Assembly (NCBI GenBank): GCA_017515325.1
Contig: JAFWGA010000038.1
Span: forward strand, 38,467-102,466
Source: Blautia sp.
GTDB lineage: Bacteria; Bacillota; Clostridia; Lachnospirales; Lachnospiraceae
Reading direction: 5' to 3'
DNA length: 64,000 nucleotides
Shown here one piece after another: positions 40,349-49,332 of this stretch. The position numbers and the translations under genes are program-made. Position 1 is the first letter of the stretch. Every line of letters begins with the position of its first letter. The notes beneath the pieces are model-generated. The model did not search any database. It saw only the letters and a program-made list of their open reading frames with translations, and was not told where the DNA came from.

Positions 40349-40381
40349 AAAAAAGTAGAGGAAGGAATGCCCTCCCTCTAC
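40349..40381 (-). terminator. Terminator of pfkA
   Basis: On the minus strand GTAGAGG and CCTCTAC arms (with a paired inner AGG/CCT part) precede six T. It lies about 60 bases past the pfkA stop. A smaller GTCACC / GGTGAC hairpin (40415-40430) sits directly after the stop. Confidence 0.8.
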
Positions 40382-40439
40382 CCAGTTTTATGACAAGGCT
40401 GCCATATGGAAAATGTCACCTTGTGGTGACCGGCCGTTC

Positions 40440-41528
40440 TCAGTCTCCGAAACTGATACCGATCATCTTGGCCGCTTTTACGGTCTGGTCTTTTGGGGAT
40501 ACCATCTTAAGCTTGCCTGCGCACTCGGCGAGAGGAACACGCTTGATCTTGCCGTTGATGATAGCGATCATGACGCCATATTCTTCATCCAGGATAGACT
40601 CTGCCGCTCCGGCGCCAAGCCTGGTGGAAAGAACGCGGTCATAAGCACAAGGCTCTCCGCCCCGCTGGGTATGGCCGGGAACCGTGATGCGAACCTCCTG
40701 GCCGGTTTTTTTGAAGATCTTGTCCGCGATCTCATAGGAAACGGACGGATATTTTTTGTTGCGCTCCTCTAATCTCTCCTTATACTCCTTCTTGGAGAGC
40801 TTAGCGTCCTCCTTGGAAATAGCACCCTCAGCTACGGCAAGAATCGTAAAGCGTTTTCCTGCCTTTGCCCTGTTCTCTATGGCATCGATAATCTTCTTGA
40901 TGTCGTAGGGAATCTCGGGGATCAGGATGATGTCGGCTCCGCCGGCAATCCCGGACTCGAGGGTAAGGCTTCCTACCTTGTGACCCATGATCTCTACAAT
41001 GAAAACACGGCCATGGGAGGCAGCGGTGGAATGGATGGCGTCAATGGCGTTGACAGCAATGTTGACAGCGCTCTGGAAGCCAAAGGTCATATCTGTACCG
41101 TAGATGTCATTGTCAATGGTCTTTGGAAGATGAATGATGTTCAGGCCTTCCTCACGCAGAAGATTGGCCGTCTTTTGGGTACCATTTCCGCCAAGGATAA
41201 CCAGGCAGTCCAGGCAGAGCTTGTAGTAGGTCTGCTTCATGGCATCCACCTTGTCCAGGCCGTTGGCGTCCGGGACACGCATCAGCTTGAAGGGCTGGCG
41301 GGATGTGCCAAGGATCGTACCGCCCTGGGTCAGAATTCCGGAAAAGTCCCGGGAGGAGAGCATACGGTATTTCCCGTAAATCAGCCCCTTATATCCTTCG
41401 TCGAAACCGTATACCTCCAGTTCGTTTGGGTTTAACGATTCATAAAGAGCCTTAACCACACCGCGCATGGTGGCGTTTAAGGCCTGGCAGTCGCCACCGC
41501 TGGTCAACAAGCCTATTCTCTTGATCAT
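40440..41528 (-). CDS. pfkA: 6-phosphofructokinase, ATP/PPi-hybrid motif type
   Basis: A 362-residue phosphofructokinase that phosphorylates fructose-6-phosphate in glycolysis. LLTSGGDCQALNATMRGVV is a divergent form of the usual GGDAPGMN loop. VILGGNGTQKTA (GGNGT at 113-117) has Gly at the E. coli 104 position, which favours ATP. PKTIDNDI (135-142) has Lys at the 124 position, which is typical of PPi enzymes and of group III ATP enzymes. GTTxR-type GHTQRGGEP is also present. Length exceeds E. coli PfkA by about 40. ATP use is more likely, but should be treated as open. Confidence 0.9.
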   Translation of the reverse strand: MIKRIGLLTSGGDCQALNATMRGVVKALYESLNPNELEVYGFDEGYKGLIYGKYRMLSSRDFSGILTQGGTILGTSRQPFKLMRVPDANGLDKVDAMKQTYYKLCLDCLVILGGNGTQKTANLLREEGLNIIHLPKTIDNDIYGTDMTFGFQSAVNIAVNAIDAIHSTAASHGRVFIVEIMGHKVGSLTLESGIAGGADIILIPEIPYDIKKIIDAIENRAKAGKRFTILAVAEGAISKEDAKLSKKEYKERLEERNKKYPSVSYEIADKIFKKTGQEVRITVPGHTQRGGEPCAYDRVLSTRLGAGAAESILDEEYGVMIAIINGKIKRVPLAECAGKLKMVSPKDQTVKAAKMIGISFGD

Positions 41529-41620
41529 AGCATTCTCCTCCTCTTAACACATGGTCTGGTCTGACACGCTGTCCTATTTTGCTTTCACAGTTGTATCCAA
41601 AAATGAGCTTCTTTCGACAT

Positions 41621-41649
41621 ATTATAATATAAATCATGATTTTACACAA
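41621..41649 (-). promoter_or_regulatory. Promoter of pfkA
   Basis: On the minus strand TTGTGT (41649-41644) and TATAAT (41626-41621) are 17 bases apart, about 95 bases upstream of the pfkA start. Confidence 0.65.
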
Positions 41650-41773
41650 TAGAAAGATGTGACGGATTCACCAGGTTATTCTGATCACGAATCAGAAGCG
41701 GAAGCATACCGCATCCGCCCTGGAAGACAACAGATCATCCCCAGGAAGGTCAAAGACCGCTGTGAAATGATGA

Positions 41774-41802
41774 TTGACACTGTTTCCTTCATTATCTATA
41801 AT
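41774..41802 (+). promoter_or_regulatory. Consensus promoter of ilvB-ilvN
   Basis: TTGACA (41774-41779) and TATAAT (41797-41802), both perfect, with a 17-base spacer. The start codon follows 39 bases later, leaving a leader of only about 30 nt, too short for a T-box or peptide attenuator. The 313-base gap 41529-41841 holds this promoter, the divergent pfkA promoter and small hairpins of unclear role (for example TTCTGAT / ATCAGAA near 41679-41697). Confidence 0.85.
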
Positions 41803-41841
41803 AGTCAAAATAACAAATGAAAGATGAAGGAGGTGGGTCTG

Positions 41842-43563
41842 ATGAAGCAGATTTCGGGCAATAGACTTCTGGTCAAGGCTTTAATGGAAGAAGGGGTTGA
41901 GGTCCTTTTCGGTTATCCGGGAGCTTGCACGGTGGATATCAGCGATGAGCTGTTTGACCAGGATTCTATCAAGGTCATCCTGCCCCGACATGAACAGGCT
42001 CTGGTTCACGAAGCCGATGCTTACGCCCGCACCACAGGCAAGGTCGGGGTATGTCTGGTTACCAGCGGCCCTGGCGCCACCAATCTGGTGACAGGTTTGG
42101 CTACTGCCAATTATGACAGTGTGCCCCTGGTATGCTTTACCGGCCAGGTTGCCCGCTCTCTGATCGGCAACGATGCGTTTCAGGAGGTGGATATCGTTGG
42201 GATCACCCGCAGCATTACCAAATATGGAATCACGGTGCGAAACAGAGAGGATCTGGGACGCATTATCAAAGAAGCTTTTTATATTGCCCGTACCGGTCGG
42301 CCGGGACCGGTGCTGATCGACCTGCCAAAGGATGTCATGCAGGAAATGGGGAGCCCGGAATATCCAAAGACCGTCAATATCCGAGGCTACAAACCCAACA
42401 GGTCGGTTCATGCCGGCCAGCTGAAGAAGGCTCTCGCTGCCCTTTCCAAGGCCAGGCGTCCTCTGTTTCTGGCCGGAGGCGGGGTGATCATCTCCCGCGC
42501 TGGCCAGGCTTTTACTGAGGTGGTGGAAAAAACCGGCGTTCCTGTCGTCACTACCGTAATGGGAAGAGGCGCCATTGCTACGGATCATCCTTTGTACATT
42601 GGCAATCTGGGAATGCACGGGGAATATGCAGCCAATATGGCTGTCAATCACTGTGATCTTCTCTTCTCCATCGGCACCAGATTCAATGACCGGATCACCG
42701 GGAAGCTTCACGCCTTCGCGCCGAAAGCCCAGATCGTCCATATCGATATCGACACGGCCTCCATTTCCCGCAATATTCAAGTGGACATCCCCATCGTCGC
42801 CGACGCTTTGGATGCCCTGGAAAAAATGATGGAATATGTGGAGGAGAATCCCTGTTCCAAATGGCTTGCTCAGATCCACGCCTGGAAACAGGAGCATCCT
42901 CTGGCTATGCATTCTGTCGGAGATGAGCTGAATCCGGTGGATATCTTTGCGGAAATCAACCGTCAGTTCGACAATACCATTCTGGTCTCGGATGTTGGCC
43001 AGCATCAGATGCTGGCTGCCCAGTACAGCGCCATCACCAGTGGGAAGCAGCTGGTGATGTCCGGTGGCCTTGGTACCATGGGCTATGGTCTGCCCGGTGG
43101 AATCGGGGCAAAGATCGGCAATCCGGATCGTCCCGTGGTGGTTATTTCCGGAGACGGCGGTATGCAGATGAATATCCAGGAGCTGGCCACGGCTGTTCTG
43201 GAGGAACTGCCTGTCATCGTCTGCATTTTTAACAACGGCTATCTGGGAATGGTGCGCCAGTGGCAGAAGCTCTTCTACAATCAGAAATATTCCATGACAG
43301 ACCTAAGGGCCGGAGCTCTCACCCGCCGTACCGATTTTAAGGAGCATCCTGCCTATACGCCGGATTTTGTCAGACTGGCCGAAAGCTATGGAGCTGTCGG
43401 AATCCGTGTCACAAAAAAGGAAGAGATTGCAGCTGCCTTTGAGAGGGCAAAGACCAATGCCGCGACGCCTACCGTCATTGAATTTATCCTGGATCCTGAG
43501 GTCATGGTCTATCCCATGATCCAGCCTGGCGGGACACTGGAGGATATGATCCTGGATAACTGA
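41842..43563 (+). CDS. ilvB: Acetolactate synthase large subunit
   Basis: A 573-residue ThDP-dependent enzyme that condenses two pyruvates (or pyruvate and 2-oxobutyrate) in valine/leucine/isoleucine synthesis. FGYPGACTVDISDELFD is the N-terminal motif and the catalytic Glu follows in PRHEQALVHEADAYAR. The ThDP/Mg motif is VVISGDGGMQMNIQELATA with NNGYLGMVRQWQKLFY. The start is the ATG with AAGGAGGTG upstream; an ATG six codons earlier overlaps that ribosome site. ilvN follows. Confidence 0.95.
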   Translation: MKQISGNRLLVKALMEEGVEVLFGYPGACTVDISDELFDQDSIKVILPRHEQALVHEADAYARTTGKVGVCLVTSGPGATNLVTGLATANYDSVPLVCFTGQVARSLIGNDAFQEVDIVGITRSITKYGITVRNREDLGRIIKEAFYIARTGRPGPVLIDLPKDVMQEMGSPEYPKTVNIRGYKPNRSVHAGQLKKALAALSKARRPLFLAGGGVIISRAGQAFTEVVEKTGVPVVTTVMGRGAIATDHPLYIGNLGMHGEYAANMAVNHCDLLFSIGTRFNDRITGKLHAFAPKAQIVHIDIDTASISRNIQVDIPIVADALDALEKMMEYVEENPCSKWLAQIHAWKQEHPLAMHSVGDELNPVDIFAEINRQFDNTILVSDVGQHQMLAAQYSAITSGKQLVMSGGLGTMGYGLPGGIGAKIGNPDRPVVVISGDGGMQMNIQELATAVLEELPVIVCIFNNGYLGMVRQWQKLFYNQKYSMTDLRAGALTRRTDFKEHPAYTPDFVRLAESYGAVGIRVTKKEEIAAAFERAKTNAATPTVIEFILDPEVMVYPMIQPGGTLEDMILDN

Positions 43564-43638
43564 TGTCTGCATCGGTCCCTCCTTGACGGCATGTTTTTGC
43601 GCAACCAAATAATAGTGGATAGAAAAAGAGAACGAGAT

Positions 43639-44148
43639 ATGGATAAAGGAATGAAAAAACGCTGGATCTCTCTCTACGTGGAAAACCAAGTGGGAGTCCT
43701 GGCCAAGATCTCCGGCCTGTTTTCCGGAAAGAGCTATAACCTGGATTCTCTGACTGTCGGAACCACGGAGGATCCCACAGTATCAAGGATGACCATCGCT
43801 ACCGTCAGCGATGACGAAACCTTCGTGCAGATCAAAAAGCAGCTGAACCGCATGGTGGAAGTCATCAAGGTAATCGACTTTACGGACATTTTTGTCCGTA
43901 TGAAGGAGATCCTCTACATCAAAGTGCTGGACGTCACTGCGGAAGACAAAACCGAGCTTTTCCAGATCGCCGCCACATTTAAAGCCAAGGTTATCGACTA
44001 TGGCAAGGACAGCCTGCTGCTGGAATTTGTCCAGACAGCCACGAAAAATGATGCTGTCATCAAGCTCATCAAAGAGGAATTCAGGCATATTGAGGTAGTC
44101 CGGGGCGGAAGCGTCGGAATTGAATCCATCAGCATGATGGACCGGTAA
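43639..44148 (+). CDS. ilvN: Acetolactate synthase small (regulatory) subunit
   Basis: A 169-residue ACT-domain subunit that confers valine feedback inhibition. KKRWISLYVENQVGVLAKISGLFSGKSYNLDSLTVG contains the ACT fold (core VENQVGVLAKISGLFSGKSY). RGGSVGIESISMMDR ends the protein. The preferred start MDKGMKKRW has GAGAACGAG upstream; a frame extends 16 codons further. Coupled to ilvB by position, 75 bases downstream. Confidence 0.93.
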   Translation: MDKGMKKRWISLYVENQVGVLAKISGLFSGKSYNLDSLTVGTTEDPTVSRMTIATVSDDETFVQIKKQLNRMVEVIKVIDFTDIFVRMKEILYIKVLDVTAEDKTELFQIAATFKAKVIDYGKDSLLLEFVQTATKNDAVIKLIKEEFRHIEVVRGGSVGIESISMMDR

Positions 44149-44166
44149 GCCGGCTATGGAGATAAT

Positions 44167-45186
44167 ATGAATCAACCAAGCAGCTATCCCTGGCGAAATT
44201 CCCTTCTTCTGCTCTTAACGGCGACGATCTGGGGAATTGCCTTTGTGGCTCAGAGTATAGGGATGGATTATGTGGGACCCTTCACCTTCAACGCCATTCG
44301 TTTTTTTCTGGGCGCTTTGGTTCTTTTGCCTGTCATCAAAATCAGAGAGAGCATGAGCCCCTCTCCCCTTCTTTCCTGTCCCAGACAGCGCAGCGTGCTG
44401 ATCCAAGGTGGTTTTATCTGCGGTCTCTGTCTGTGTGCCGCCAGTAATTTCCAGCAGTTTGGCATCAAATATACGACTGTGGGAAAAGCCGGCTTCATCA
44501 CGGCCTGTTACATTATCATCGTCCCTGTTCTGGGACTGTTTCTGAAAAAAAACTGCGGATTTCAGATCTGGGCTGCTGTTGTCCTGGCGCTGGCCGGCCT
44601 TTACCTATTGTGTCTCACAGATGGTTTCCTGCCGGGGAAGGGAGATCTTCTGGTTTTCATCTGCGCCTTCCTTTTTTCCGGACATATTCTTGTCATCGAC
44701 TATTATTCCCCCCAGGTGGACGGAGTGAAGATGTCCTGCATTCAGTTTTTTACGGCAGCTGTCATCAGCCTGATCCCGGCCCTCATCCTGGAGCATCCTT
44801 CTCTGAAAAGCCTGCAGTCAGCCTGGCTTCCCATCGGCTATGCAGGTTTTTTTTCCTGCGGGATTGCCTACACGCTCCAGATCATTGGTCAAAGGGGAAT
44901 GAATCCCACCATCGCCTCTCTCATTCTCAGCCTGGAATCCAGCATTTCTGTCATGGCAGGCTGGCTGATTTTGAAGCAGGCCATGTCCGTCAGGGAATTA
45001 TCCGGATGTATTCTGATGTTTGCCGCCATCATCCTGGCTCAGCTGCCATCACGGAAAGAGGCTTTGAGCCGGGCAGTTCCAGAGGAGACGGATTTTGTCT
45101 TCGAGGGTTTAACTGCCGAAGCAGAAAAATCTTCATCAGAAGACATCAAGGCAGCACACAAAACTGCGTTATGGGAGGAGGGTTAA
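44167..45186 (+). CDS. DMT-superfamily (EamA) transporter
   Basis: A 339-residue permease of the drug/metabolite transporter superfamily with two EamA repeats and about ten helices. The first repeat begins LLLLTATIWGIAFVAQSIGM. GIAYTLQIIGQRGMNPTIAS and SLESSISVMAGWLILKQ mark the second. A hydrophilic 40-residue C-terminal tail follows. Substrate is unknown; amino acids are common for EamA proteins and the ilvBN neighbourhood fits but does not prove that. Confidence 0.87.
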   Translation: MNQPSSYPWRNSLLLLLTATIWGIAFVAQSIGMDYVGPFTFNAIRFFLGALVLLPVIKIRESMSPSPLLSCPRQRSVLIQGGFICGLCLCAASNFQQFGIKYTTVGKAGFITACYIIIVPVLGLFLKKNCGFQIWAAVVLALAGLYLLCLTDGFLPGKGDLLVFICAFLFSGHILVIDYYSPQVDGVKMSCIQFFTAAVISLIPALILEHPSLKSLQSAWLPIGYAGFFSCGIAYTLQIIGQRGMNPTIASLILSLESSISVMAGWLILKQAMSVRELSGCILMFAAIILAQLPSRKEALSRAVPEETDFVFEGLTAEAEKSSSEDIKAAHKTALWEEG

Positions 45187-45187
45187 C

Positions 45188-45457
45188 ATGGGAAAGGTTC
45201 GAAAGCAGTTTTTCTTTAGCGGCAGAGTACAGGGTGTCGGTTTCCGTTACCGTGCCCTCTACCTGGCTGATACCTATCATCTGACCGGATGGGTTACCAA
45301 CCTCTGGGACGGCAGAGTCCAGATGCAGGTTCAGGGGGAGGAAAGCGCTATCTATTCCTATATTGAAAGCCTGAGTAAACAGCGTTTCATCCAGATTGAG
45401 GATGTGGAAGTTTATGATCTTCCCCTGGAGAAGGAATCCCGGTTCCAGGTAAGGTAA
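45188..45457 (+). CDS. Acylphosphatase
   Basis: An 89-residue acylphosphatase that hydrolyses carboxyl-phosphate bonds such as acetyl phosphate. Catalytic Arg in FFSGRVQGVGFRYRA and Asn in GWVTNLWDGRVQMQVQG are both present. Start ATG one base after the DMT stop with GGAGGAGGG upstream. Complete single-domain enzyme. Confidence 0.93.
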   Translation: MGKVRKQFFFSGRVQGVGFRYRALYLADTYHLTGWVTNLWDGRVQMQVQGEESAIYSYIESLSKQRFIQIEDVEVYDLPLEKESRFQVR

Positions 45458-45523
45458 ATGATAGAATGCGCACTGATAGAATGCGCACGAATTTACGATA
45501 GAAATTGAAAGGAGTCTTTTGTT

Positions 45524-47296
45524 ATGCTCAAAACTCTGCTGGGGCAGGTGAAGCAGTACAAGCGCGCCGCTTTTCTTACCCCGCTGTTTATGATCCTGGA
45601 GGTACTGGTGGAAACCCTGATTCCTCTTGTCATGGCCTCTCTGATCGACAAGGGTGTAGAGACAGGGAATATTGGCCATATTTTCCGCATGGGTGCTGTG
45701 ATGGTATTTCTGGCAGCATGCGGACTTCTGACCGGCATCCTTGGTGGTAAATATGGGGCTTATGCCTCCACAGGCTTTGCCAGAAACCTGAGGGCCGCCA
45801 TGTACACCAATATTCAGACCTTTTCCTTCTCCAACATTGATAAGTTCAGCACGGCGGGTCTGATCACCAGGCTTACCACCGACGTCACCAATATTCAGAA
45901 TGCCTTTCAGATGATCCTGCGTATGTTTACCCGTGCTCCCTCCAACCTGATTCTGGCCATGACAATGGCTTTCATCATCAATGCCAGAATTGCCAGAATT
46001 TACCTCTTTGCAGTTATTTTCCTGGCTATCTGTCTTTTCTTTATGATGAGACGGGCTACCAAATACTTCCGCGAGGTCTTCAAAAAATACGATGATTTAA
46101 ATGCCAGCGTCCAGGAGAATATCACCGGGATCCGTGTCGTAAAGGCTTATGTACGGGAGGATTATGAGACCGGCAAGTTCCAGAAGGCCTGCAACAATCT
46201 CTTCCTCCTCTTTGTAAGGGCAGAAAAGATTGTCGTTCTCAATATGCCTTTGATGATGTTTACCGTCTATTCCTGCATCCTGGGGATCAGCTGGATCGGA
46301 GCAAAAATGATCGTCTCCTCCAGCCTGACTACAGGTGAGCTGATGAGCCTCCTGACCTATTGCATGAATATCCTCATGAGCCTGATGATGCTTTCCATGA
46401 TCTTTGTCATGGTCACCATGAGTATGGCCAGTGCCGAGCGTATCAGCGAAGTCATCAACGAAAAGGCAGATATCGTCAATCCGGAACAGCCGGTTATGGC
46501 GGTCTCCGATGGCAGCATCGATTTTGACCATGTATTTTTCCGTTACCGGGCCAGTACCGGAGAGCCTGTTCTCAAGGACATCAATCTGCACATCTCCTCA
46601 GGAGAAACCATCGGCATCATCGGTGGCACCGGCAGTGCCAAGTCCAGCCTTGTCAATCTGATCAGCCGCCTTTATGATGTCTCCTCCGGCAGTATTTCTG
46701 TCGGCGGCATTGATGTGAAACGCTACGACCTGGAAGTTTTGCGTAACGAAGTGTCTGTTGTTCTTCAGAAAAACGTTCTTTTTTCCGGTACGATATTGGA
46801 TAATCTACGCTGGGGCAATAAAGACGCCAGCGAAGAGGACTGCCGTGAAGCCTGCCGTCTTGCCTGTGCGGATGAATTCATACAGAGAATGCCTGACGGC
46901 TATCACAGCCGGATCGAGCAGGGAGGCAGCAATGTATCCGGCGGTCAGAAGCAGCGTCTTTGCATTGCAAGGGCACTGTTGAAAAAGCCAAAGATCCTGA
47001 TTCTCGACGACTCTACCAGCGCCGTGGATACCGCCACCGACGCCAGGATCAGAAAGGCTTTCGCAGAATGCATTCCCGATACCACAAAGCTGATTATCGC
47101 CCAGCGGATCTCTTCCGTTATGAATGCCGATCGGATTATCGTCATGGAAAATGGTGAAATCCATGGCATCGGAACCCACGAGGAGCTGCTGGCGACTGAC
47201 TCGATCTATCAGGAGGTCTACGAATCCCAGATTCAGGGAGGCGGAGATTTTGATGAGACCAGGCTTGATGCAAAGGAAGGAGGTGAACCGGCATGA
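45524..47296 (+). CDS. ABC exporter half A, with degenerate ATP site
   Basis: A 590-residue exporter half: six membrane helices (about 18-305) and an ATPase domain (about 330-580). Walker A GGTGSAKSS (367-375) and signature VSGGQ (471-475) are present. The catalytic Glu after Walker B is Asp (ILILDDSTSAVD, Asp496) and the H-loop His is Gln (IIAQRISS, Gln527). Both changes mark the non-canonical site of heterodimeric exporters such as TM287/288. Its stop overlaps the start of the second half. Substrate (drug, peptide or lipid) unknown. Ribosome site AAAGGAG. Confidence 0.92.
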   Translation: MLKTLLGQVKQYKRAAFLTPLFMILEVLVETLIPLVMASLIDKGVETGNIGHIFRMGAVMVFLAACGLLTGILGGKYGAYASTGFARNLRAAMYTNIQTFSFSNIDKFSTAGLITRLTTDVTNIQNAFQMILRMFTRAPSNLILAMTMAFIINARIARIYLFAVIFLAICLFFMMRRATKYFREVFKKYDDLNASVQENITGIRVVKAYVREDYETGKFQKACNNLFLLFVRAEKIVVLNMPLMMFTVYSCILGISWIGAKMIVSSSLTTGELMSLLTYCMNILMSLMMLSMIFVMVTMSMASAERISEVINEKADIVNPEQPVMAVSDGSIDFDHVFFRYRASTGEPVLKDINLHISSGETIGIIGGTGSAKSSLVNLISRLYDVSSGSISVGGIDVKRYDLEVLRNEVSVVLQKNVLFSGTILDNLRWGNKDASEEDCREACRLACADEFIQRMPDGYHSRIEQGGSNVSGGQKQRLCIARALLKKPKILILDDSTSAVDTATDARIRKAFAECIPDTTKLIIAQRISSVMNADRIIVMENGEIHGIGTHEELLATDSIYQEVYESQIQGGGDFDETRLDAKEGGEPA

Positions 47297-49221
47297 GTGA
47301 AAGCAAACAAAAGGAAACAGCACAGGCACCGCCCCGCAACATGAGAGGCGGAGCCCGTTTCCGCACAGGTCCCAGGGTGGAAAATCCAGGAAAACTGCTT
47401 CGCAGGCTTTTAGGCTATATGATGAAGAAATACAGGTTCCATATGCTCTTTGTCATGGTCTGCATTGTCGTCAGTGTTCTGGCCAATGTCCAGGGAACCT
47501 TGTTCACCAGAACTCTGATTGATTCCTATATCACTCCGCTGATCGGCAAGGAAAACCCTGACTTCGGGCCACTGGCTCTTGCCATCCTACGGGTTGCCTG
47601 CTTCTATCTGACCGGAATCATCGCGTCTTATACCCAGAACCGCATTATGATCCAGGTCAGCCAGGGAACACTAAGGGATTTGAGAAACGATCTTTTTTCC
47701 CACATGGAGAAGCTTCCTGTCAGATATTTTGATACCCATTCCCATGGGGACATCATGTCAATCTATACCAATGACATTGATACTCTGCGTCAGATGATCA
47801 GCCAGAGTATTCCCCAGCTTTTCAACAGTACGATCACCATAGTCAGTGTACTGACCAGTATGATTATTCTGAACATTCCTTTGACCCTGCTTACTCTCAT
47901 CATGGTAGGTGTCATGCTCACAGTAAGCGGAAAGCTGGCAGGCCTGTCCGGACACTATTTTATGGATCAGCAGATCAATCTGGGCGCGGTTAATGGCTAT
48001 ATAGAGGAGATGATGGAGGGTCAGAAGGTCGTCAAGGTCTTCTGTCATGAGCAGGAAAGCCTGGATCGTTTTATCGACCTGAACGACAAGCTGTTTGAAA
48101 GCGCCAATAATGCCAATAAGTTCGCCAATGTCATGATGCCCAGCGTGGCTCAGATCGGAAATATCAGTTATGTATTATGCGCCATCACAGGCGGAATTCT
48201 GGCTACCAATAACGTTGGCGGCTTTACCCTTGGCGGTCTGGCCAGCTTCCTCACCTTCAACAAAAGCTTCAATATGCCCATCAACCAGGTCAGTATGCAG
48301 TTTAACAGCATTGTCATGGCTCTGGCCGGCGCAAAGCGTGTTTTCGATCTGCTGGATGAACAGCCGGAGGTGGATGAAGGTTATGTCACGCTGGTGCATG
48401 CCAAAGAGGAAAACGGGCAGCTCACTGAATCTGAACAGAGGACCGGGAAATGGGCCTGGAAGCATTATCACAAGGCTACGGATACCACAGATTATAAAGC
48501 CTTGATGGGGGATATCGTCCTTGACGGAGTGGATTTTGGCTATAATCCGGATAAAATTGTCCTTCACGATGTGAAAATGTACGCTGAACCCGGCCAGAAG
48601 ATCGCCTTCGTCGGATCCACCGGTGCCGGCAAGACCACCATCACCAATCTGCTGAACCGCTTCTACGATATTCAGGACGGCAAGATCCGCTACGATGGGA
48701 TCAACATCAATAAGATCAAAAAGGATGATCTTCGACGGGCTATCGGTATCGTCCTGCAGGAAACCAACCTCTTCACAGCCACTGTCATGGAGAACATCCG
48801 TTATGGCAAGCTGGATGCCACCGATGAGGAAGTCATTGCCGCAGCCAAGCTGGCGAACGCGGACGGCTTCATCCGACGGCTGCCCGATGGCTACCAGACC
48901 ATGCTGAAGGGCAACGGCTCCAACCTGAGCCAAGGCCAGAGACAGCTGCTTGCCATCGCCAGAGCTGCCGTTGCCGACACACCGGTCCTGATCCTGGACG
49001 AAGCCACCAGCTCCATCGACACCCGTACCGAAAAGCTGGTTCAGGACGGCATGGACAAGCTTATGGCCGGCCGCACTACCTTTGTCATAGCACACCGGCT
49101 GTCGACCGTCCGCAACAGCGACTGTATCATGGTTCTCGAACAAGGACGGATCGTCGAGCGGGGCAGCCACGATGATCTGATTGCCCAGAAAGGGCGTTAT
49201 TACCAGCTCTATAATGGGTAA
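47293..49221 (+). CDS. ABC exporter half B, catalytic partner
   Basis: A 642-residue exporter half. About 50 N-terminal residues are polar and basic, then six membrane helices, then an ATPase domain. Walker A VGSTGAGKTTITNLL, Walker B VLILDEATSSIDT and H-loop VIAHRLSTV are canonical. Its signature is LSQGQ rather than LSGGQ, which in the dimer would face the degenerate Walker site of half A. A 35-residue insert (about 370-405) sits between the membrane and nucleotide domains. ATG overlaps the half-A stop by 4 bases, so subunits are made together. Confidence 0.92.
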   Translation: MSESKQKETAQAPPRNMRGGARFRTGPRVENPGKLLRRLLGYMMKKYRFHMLFVMVCIVVSVLANVQGTLFTRTLIDSYITPLIGKENPDFGPLALAILRVACFYLTGIIASYTQNRIMIQVSQGTLRDLRNDLFSHMEKLPVRYFDTHSHGDIMSIYTNDIDTLRQMISQSIPQLFNSTITIVSVLTSMIILNIPLTLLTLIMVGVMLTVSGKLAGLSGHYFMDQQINLGAVNGYIEEMMEGQKVVKVFCHEQESLDRFIDLNDKLFESANNANKFANVMMPSVAQIGNISYVLCAITGGILATNNVGGFTLGGLASFLTFNKSFNMPINQVSMQFNSIVMALAGAKRVFDLLDEQPEVDEGYVTLVHAKEENGQLTESEQRTGKWAWKHYHKATDTTDYKALMGDIVLDGVDFGYNPDKIVLHDVKMYAEPGQKIAFVGSTGAGKTTITNLLNRFYDIQDGKIRYDGININKIKKDDLRRAIGIVLQETNLFTATVMENIRYGKLDATDEEVIAAAKLANADGFIRRLPDGYQTMLKGNGSNLSQGQRQLLAIARAAVADTPVLILDEATSSIDTRTEKLVQDGMDKLMAGRTTFVIAHRLSTVRNSDCIMVLEQGRIVERGSHDDLIAQKGRYYQLYNG

Positions 49222-49234
49222 GGATAAAGGAAAA

Positions 49235-49280
49235 AGAAAAAGGGTCAGGATCGTTTGTTAACGATCCTGACCCTTTTTCT
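49235..49280. terminator. Strong bidirectional terminator
   Basis: A 21-bp perfect stem centred on AGGGTCAGGATCGTT / AACGATCCTGACCCT with TGTT loop and A5/T5 flanks works on both strands. It separates the ABC exporter from the convergent PAP2 gene. Confidence 0.93.
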
Positions 49281-49332
49281 ATCTATCCCAGAGCCAAGTA
49301 ATGCATTTACCGACTGGCGTCGAAGATAGCGT

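Noticed and set aside
40245-40439. Possible small SRP RNA gene upstream of dnaX
   Set aside because: This is a common Firmicutes location, but no conserved SRP hairpin (GGAAGCA-type loop pair) was found; the interval is explained by the pfkA terminator.
41650-41841. T-box or other riboswitch before ilvB
   Set aside because: The promoter leaves only about 30 nt of leader and no T-box motif is visible.
41881-43005. Minus-strand frame of about 374 codons
   Set aside because: Antisense to ilvB, which has all its catalytic motifs.
48175-49170. Minus-strand frame of about 331 codons
   Set aside because: Antisense to the ATPase domain of exporter half B.
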